A program made the position numbers and the translations under genes. From assembly GCA_030674185.1 (NCBI GenBank), contig JAPXFY010000026.1, positions 50,264,246 to 50,328,245 on the forward strand: 64,000 bases of DNA. The letters are read 5' to 3'. Shown here piece by piece: positions 60,901-64,000 of the stretch (the first letter of the stretch is position 1; every line of letters starts with the position of its first letter). Source of the stretch: Monoplex corrugatus (taxonomy: Eukaryota; Mollusca; Gastropoda; Littorinimorpha; Ranellidae). The notes under the pieces were generated by a model that was not told the DNA's origin, ran no database searches, and saw only the letters and a list, made by a program, of their open reading frames with translations.

Positions 60901-63570
60901 ACTTGCTCACTATAAGCACTGAGTAAGGTACTTACTAACTTCATACCAGTGACAGGTTTTCTTTATATAGTAGTTTCACAAGCTGTCTAGAAAGAGAAAA
61001 GTATCTTATGTGTTGTCTGTTGTTGCCTATTGACATACATACATCTCTCTCTTTCTCTCTCTCTCTCTCTCTTATGTAGGCCTATATATATATACATGTA
61101 TATATATATATAGGCTTGGCAGTTCTTCCATCAATAATCATAGATGTTAATACAGTACTGACACCAGACAAAGACTGTGCCTATTGTGCTCCTGACAACA
61201 TCATTTTGTGTGTGTGTGTATGTCAACTGTATATACCGGGTAACACTTAGGATGCAGGTGTATATTTCCCACATATTAAAAACACTCAGTTTGCAAGTTG
61301 CAGTCACAGTCCTTGTAGAGATGAACATATTGTCAATGTCTACAAATATACTGTATATGTCTTAGAATTAAATATAAATCCTTTGGGTGAACTAACTAGT
61401 ATGTTGTTATACACCACTTACATATTTATATGCATGCATGTTTGCATTTTATATTGTACTTTTGTGTGATTGAGGCCAAAGGCCCACATTTATCAAAATT
61501 TTGGAGTTTCTGAGAAATTAAGCCACCGAAAAGAGACTCACCAGACGTTTCTCAATGCGTTCGTGCTGCATCTTCTTCTCCTCAGCTTCTTTCTTCATCT
61601 TCTGCAGCTCCACTTCACGCTTTTTGCGCTCAGCGTACACTGTCTCTTCCAGACGCTGAAGTTCATTGACGGCAGCCTCCTTCGACAGCTCGGCGTCGTT
61701 GTGCATGGCTTTGAGCTCTTTGAGTTCAGCTCGCGTTCGTCGAATCTCTGCCTCGATGGCGTCCAGCTTGGTGGGGTAGTTTTGCGCCTCCTGGTGGGGA
61801 GAGATTCCATTGAAAATGGATAAATGATACTTATAAAATGCACCACTATTTTCACACAAAAACTGTATCTCATTGCAATAATTAATCTCTGTCTGTCTGT
61901 CTGTCTCTCTCTCTTTTTCTATATATATATATACACACACATACATATATACGTATATATATATATGTATACATATATCATCATCATCATCATCATCATC
62001 AAGTGCCCTGCTGCATGGCGTTGGCGATCATGGCCCTCCATATGTATTTATTTCTTGTTGCCGCAAGCACATCTTCCACCCTCTCTGTCCTCAGCCACAC
62101 TGCAAGTCCGTTCAATATTTTCTCCCTGGGTCTACCTGGCGCTCTCTTTCCCTCTACCTTTCCTGTTGTGACCAAGTGCTCTAATTCCCCTTTCCTCATA
62201 AAATGGCCTATAAATGTTGCCTGTCTTTTCCTAATCTTCCTTATGAATAATCTTCTATATACATAAAACATTAAAACAGGCAAGATCAAACCCAAACCTT
62301 CCAAATGGAAGTTTGTCATCTTACCCACTTGATCACTATGACTGTTGAATATGTATATAACACTAATACAGAAGAAACAGAACAAGTTACAACTACACAT
62401 GTGTTCAGTTTTGAAGCGTCTCATCTCCCACCTTTTCCTGAACCTTCCCCGCACCTTCCCTACCACTACTACCCATCTTTCTGTGGTATTATGTAACAAT
62501 ATTATAGTGCTGTTTGAGAAAGAAGTCTGATACCTGACTCTACCACACTCTAAGAAAAAAGACTACTCACTGCTAATTAAGTTTAACTGTCTTTCATACA
62601 CAACACTAATATTGCTATACATTCAGAGAGAATTTGTATGAATATACATAGGACTTAAACCTGTCCACCCCATCCTCCCCCCCCCCCCCCCCCCCAAATC
62701 AGCTTTCCACTCTCACTTCCCAGTTCCCAGTGGTACATACACATAAAGTCTACAGTCGCAAAACAACAACAAATTGCAAAACAATAACAAAAATAAAACA
62801 AACAACAACAAACGAACAAACAAAAACACCCTAACCTTGATAAATATTTAGGCAAATAGGTTAAATATGTGGTTTCATGGTTAAAGCTTCAGACTGCTAT
62901 GCCCTGCCTACTGTGTGAGAGGTTCTGAGGTCAATTCTGGACAGACATGGATTTTTCTTTCCCTTCCATTACACCTTGAGAGGTGATTGGGGTGCCAACT
63001 TTTCAGATGAGACAAGAAAATAAAGTCCTACATGCAGCAAACACTTAGAGCATGTTAAAGATTCCATGGCAGAATAAGAGTTGTTCCTGGTAAAATTATG
63101 TAGAAAAAGCCACTTTCACAGGCAAACCAAACAAAAAGTAATAAATTAAAAAAAAATGTTTGTGCTGTAGGCCTACTATGGCAACACATTTTTCCTGGAG
63201 TCGGCAACCTGTATTTCATGCAGAAAAATTCTAAAAATTCTGCTGCAACATTAAAAAAGTTAACCAATTCCCATTCAAGTCTCACCTGTTCAAAACGAGA
63301 CTTGATGTCCAGGTAGACACGCTGCACCTGCTTGGCCTCTTCTGTCTTCATGCTGACTTTGTCGTAACTGTTCTCCAGGTAACGCATTTGCTGGGCATCG
63401 ACGGAGTCCCCTTTGTCAGTGGCGACGGCATCGGAGGCGTCCTTGACCATCTGGTTGTACAGGGTCTGCAGCTCTTCCAGTTTCTTCTGTTTTGACACCG
63501 TCTTGTGGTTCATGGCATTGGACTTCTTCACGGTGTCGCACACTTTGTGGTCAAATATCGTGATGGCTTG
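54782..63570 (-). CDS. ODAD3: Outer dynein arm docking complex subunit 3 (ODAD3/CCDC151), 3' part, 8 exons
   Basis: ODAD3 is a coiled-coil protein needed to dock outer dynein arms on axonemal doublets; loss in humans causes primary ciliary dyskinesia. Eight exons chain in phase into 1365 nt (454 residues plus TAA). The order of conserved blocks follows the human protein: FDHKVCDTVKKSNAM and KKLEELQTLYNQM; then EAEIRRTRAELKEL with LEETVYAERKKREVE and EEKKMQHERIEKR; then TYEEAFRRIKEATG; then LREDKENLQREFEEMKYSGE; then EEKRRDDADERLQRA; then SSDEYVLDQL and EEKLLKLLEELDGKDL. Nearly all of it is predicted coiled coil by heptad pattern. The tail is acidic (SGEDDGD) then Lys-rich (KKKKKTK). The human protein is about 595 residues, so roughly 140-180 N-terminal residues lie past position 64000. 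CCDC63 and ODAD1 are distant relatives but match less well. Confidence 0.93.
54921..54985. repeat. (CA)n microsatellite at ODAD3 last-exon acceptor
   Basis: 65 uninterrupted CA bases; UG repeat in the ODAD3 transcript, about 14 nt upstream of the 3' splice site. Confidence 0.98.
55323..55516. mobile_element. TTAA nested foldback element, copy g
   Basis: Outer left TTAACTCTCTGACTCCCACA, spacer with GCTCGCAAAGCAAAAA, inner hairpin around CCAGCTTCCTTCAGGAAGTTGG, and outer right GGGAGTCAAAGGGTTAA. TTAA at both outer ends. ODAD3 last intron. Confidence 0.8.
55520..55700 (-). repeat. SINE family G, copy 3 (reverse)
   Basis: CAAATCTTTAACGTGTGTAT at the 3' side, head toward 55690 (CCACTTGGCTAAC). 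ODAD3 last intron. Confidence 0.5.
56324..56411 (-). CDS. ODAD3: ODAD3 exon (fifth... penultimate coding exon)
   Basis: 88 nt encoding FHASIEGKLPQYNTRIKLP then HRDFDYGD. The acceptor is TATTGTGCAG and the donor GTATGC. This is the penultimate coding exon. The ASIEGKLPQYN motif is conserved in ODAD3. Confidence 0.92.
57013..57168 (-). CDS. ODAD3: ODAD3 coding exon
   Basis: 156 nt, phase 0 at both ends. Encodes AQIAPSSDEYVLDQLSTSEE and KLLKLLEELDGKDLNETL. The acceptor is TGTCCACAG and the donor GTAGGC. Confidence 0.93.
57839..58140. other. ODAD3 intron sequence without recognised features
   Basis: No motif or repeat recognised. The remaining parts of the 57169-58667 intron hold only the foldback and repeat F listed separately. 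Confidence 0.5.
58141..58366. mobile_element. TTAA nested foldback element, copy h
   Basis: Outer left TTAACTCTTTGACTCCCTCA, spacer GCAAAGCAAAAACTTGACC, inner hairpin around TGGCTTCCTATAGGAAACTA, and outer right GTGAAAGGGTTAA ending at 58366. ODAD3 intron. A degenerate, tandemly repeated arm of the same family lies at 60206-60345. Confidence 0.75.
58668..58824 (-). CDS. ODAD3: ODAD3 coding exon
   Basis: 157 nt encoding GQTMLEEVENHLAKEEKRRD and VKAGVEHLADKLHHLKA. The acceptor is TTTGAACAG and the donor GTGAGT. Confidence 0.93.
59010..59325 (+). repeat. SINE family A, copy 6
   Basis: Head GGCTGGTTGGGTCTGTTGAC, body CATTCAGGTGATGTTACCCT, tail ATTGCTGGCAGATTTTCGTG. It ends about 65 bp from the ODAD3 exon at 59389. 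Confidence 0.75.
59389..59549 (-). CDS. ODAD3: ODAD3 coding exon
   Basis: 161 nt encoding EVVERFENQGHTTQHLEELK and REDKENLQREFEEMKYSGEA. The acceptor is TGCCAAATAG and the donor GTACAG, both a little weak, but the phase and family match fix them. Confidence 0.93.
59830..59935 (+). repeat. SINE family A, copy 7 (tail only)
   Basis: TTTTGCACAGGCTCAAGGAG, then GCTTGCAGATTTTGGTGGAG. About 100 bp from the ODAD3 exon at 60034. Confidence 0.65.
60034..60177 (-). CDS. ODAD3: ODAD3 coding exon
   Basis: 144 nt, phase 0. Encodes AQRGSISQDELNPQEKG and ITTYEEAFRRIKEATGVAD. The acceptor is TTGGCAG and the donor GTAAGA. Confidence 0.92.
60178..61541. other. ODAD3 intron, mostly unique
   Basis: Contains the degenerate foldback arms (60206-60345), AAC-rich runs (60455-60515), and TC and TA simple repeats (61040-61115). 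No gene. Confidence 0.6.
61542..61790 (-). CDS. ODAD3: ODAD3 coding exon
   Basis: 249 nt, phase 0. Encodes KLDAIEAEIRRTRAELKELK, then NELQRLEETVYAERKKREVE and AEEKKMQHERIEKRL. The acceptor is TCCCCACCAG and the donor GTGAGT. Confidence 0.95.
61920..61980. repeat. (TA)n/(CA)n microsatellite
   Basis: TA runs mixed with ACAC and GTAT, next to the RTE fragment's tail. Confidence 0.9.
61977..62255 (-). pseudogene. 5'-truncated RTE-like LINE, 3' end, ODAD3 intron
   Basis: The minus strand reads IRKIRKRQATFIGHFMRKGE, GKRAPGRPREKILNGLAVW and WRAMIANAMQQGT with a stop, then a (TGA)n tail at 61978-62001. Same family as 33846-34214. Same strand as ODAD3. Confidence 0.8.
62679..62695. repeat. Poly-C run
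   Basis: About 17 C. Length may be unreliable. Confidence 0.85.
62880..63075 (+). repeat. SINE family G, copy 4
   Basis: tRNA-like head GGTTTCATGGTTAAAGCTTC with a decayed B box (GAGGTCAATTCTG), ending AGCATGTTAAAGATTCC. ODAD3 intron. Confidence 0.6.
63286..63570 (-). CDS. ODAD3: ODAD3 first exon within the window
   Basis: 285 nt, phase 0. Encodes QAITIFDHKVCDTVKKSNAM, VSKQKKLEELQTLYNQMVKD and VQRVYLDIKSRFEQ. The acceptor is TAAATTTCAG and the donor GTGAGA. Upstream exons are beyond the window. Confidence 0.94.
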
Positions 63571-63804
63571 CTGAAATTTAGAAAGAAAAAAATCCATGAA
63601 TAAAAACAAAAACAAAAACAAAACAAAAAAAACCACCAAACAAAACAAAAACAGAAAAAAAAATTTTCGTAGCATTTTGACCTCTTTTTGAATAAGTGTA
63701 TGCACACAGTTCTATCCACATCATGCAGGCAGTATGTTAATGCATAATTTGCTTACTCTGTCTTCACCAGGTAAGCACTTTTTCATGTTTCTATAAACCA
63801 CTGG

Positions 63805-64000
63805 GCTGTGATATGATTTAAGAATCTTTAACATCCATGATTGATGTTTTGTATACACATGAAGGGGGTTTAGGCTCTAATAGGTCTATTCACACACTGA
63901 CATAGGAGACTGGAAAAATCTCCACCCTTTACCCACCTGGTGGGTGATACCCCAGTAGGATCAAACTCAGACCTTTAAAATGGAATTCAAACATCTTACC
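63805..64000 (-). repeat. SINE family G, copy 5 (reverse, cut by window end)
   Basis: GAATCTTTAACATCCATGAT at its 3' side, CATGAAGGGGGTTTAGGC, and a B-box-like GGATCAAACTCAG read in reverse near 63965. Confidence 0.55.

Overview
The window is animal nuclear DNA: intron-rich, AT-rich, and crowded with microsatellites, minisatellites and transposon debris. The gene content (alpha-tubulin acetyltransferase and an outer dynein arm docking subunit) and the retroelement mix (CR1/L2-like, RTE-like, and an I/Nimb-like element with RNase H) suggest a spiralian invertebrate. A marine gastropod or other mollusc is my best guess. That is inference from repeat style, not from a diagnostic gene.

Two protein-coding genes are recognisable, both on the minus strand and both working on ciliary microtubules. 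ATAT1 (alpha-tubulin N-acetyltransferase, MEC-17 family) lies complete between 47959 and 20372 in 11 coding exons. Every junction obeys GT/AG, and the phases chain into one frame of 1563 nt (520 residues plus stop). ODAD3 (CCDC151) occupies 63570 to 54782. Its last 8 coding exons (1365 nt, 454 residues plus stop) are present; its 5' exons lie beyond position 64000. About 6.8 kb separates the ODAD3 stop from the ATAT1 start, and both are transcribed in the same direction.

Layout from the left: 1-1770 is a decayed RNase H-bearing LINE. 1.8-20 kb is gene-free downstream DNA with SINEs, foldback elements and tandem arrays, including a 2.3-kb polypyrimidine satellite. 20-48 kb is ATAT1, whose introns hold a CR1/L2-like LINE, RTE fragments, several TTAA-bounded piggyBac-like elements and one TIR element with a 6-bp duplication. 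48-54.8 kb is intergenic. 54.8-64 kb is ODAD3 with repeat-filled introns.

The main biology outside the genes is the mobile DNA. At least five kinds of TTAA-bounded non-autonomous elements (piggyBac-like) are present, including about eight copies of a short nested foldback. One insertion is dated relative to a SINE it splits. Two tandem arrays look seeded from dispersed repeats. Long UG repeats sit within about 15 nt of a splice site in each gene. I saw no tRNA gene I trust, no rRNA and no CRISPR array.
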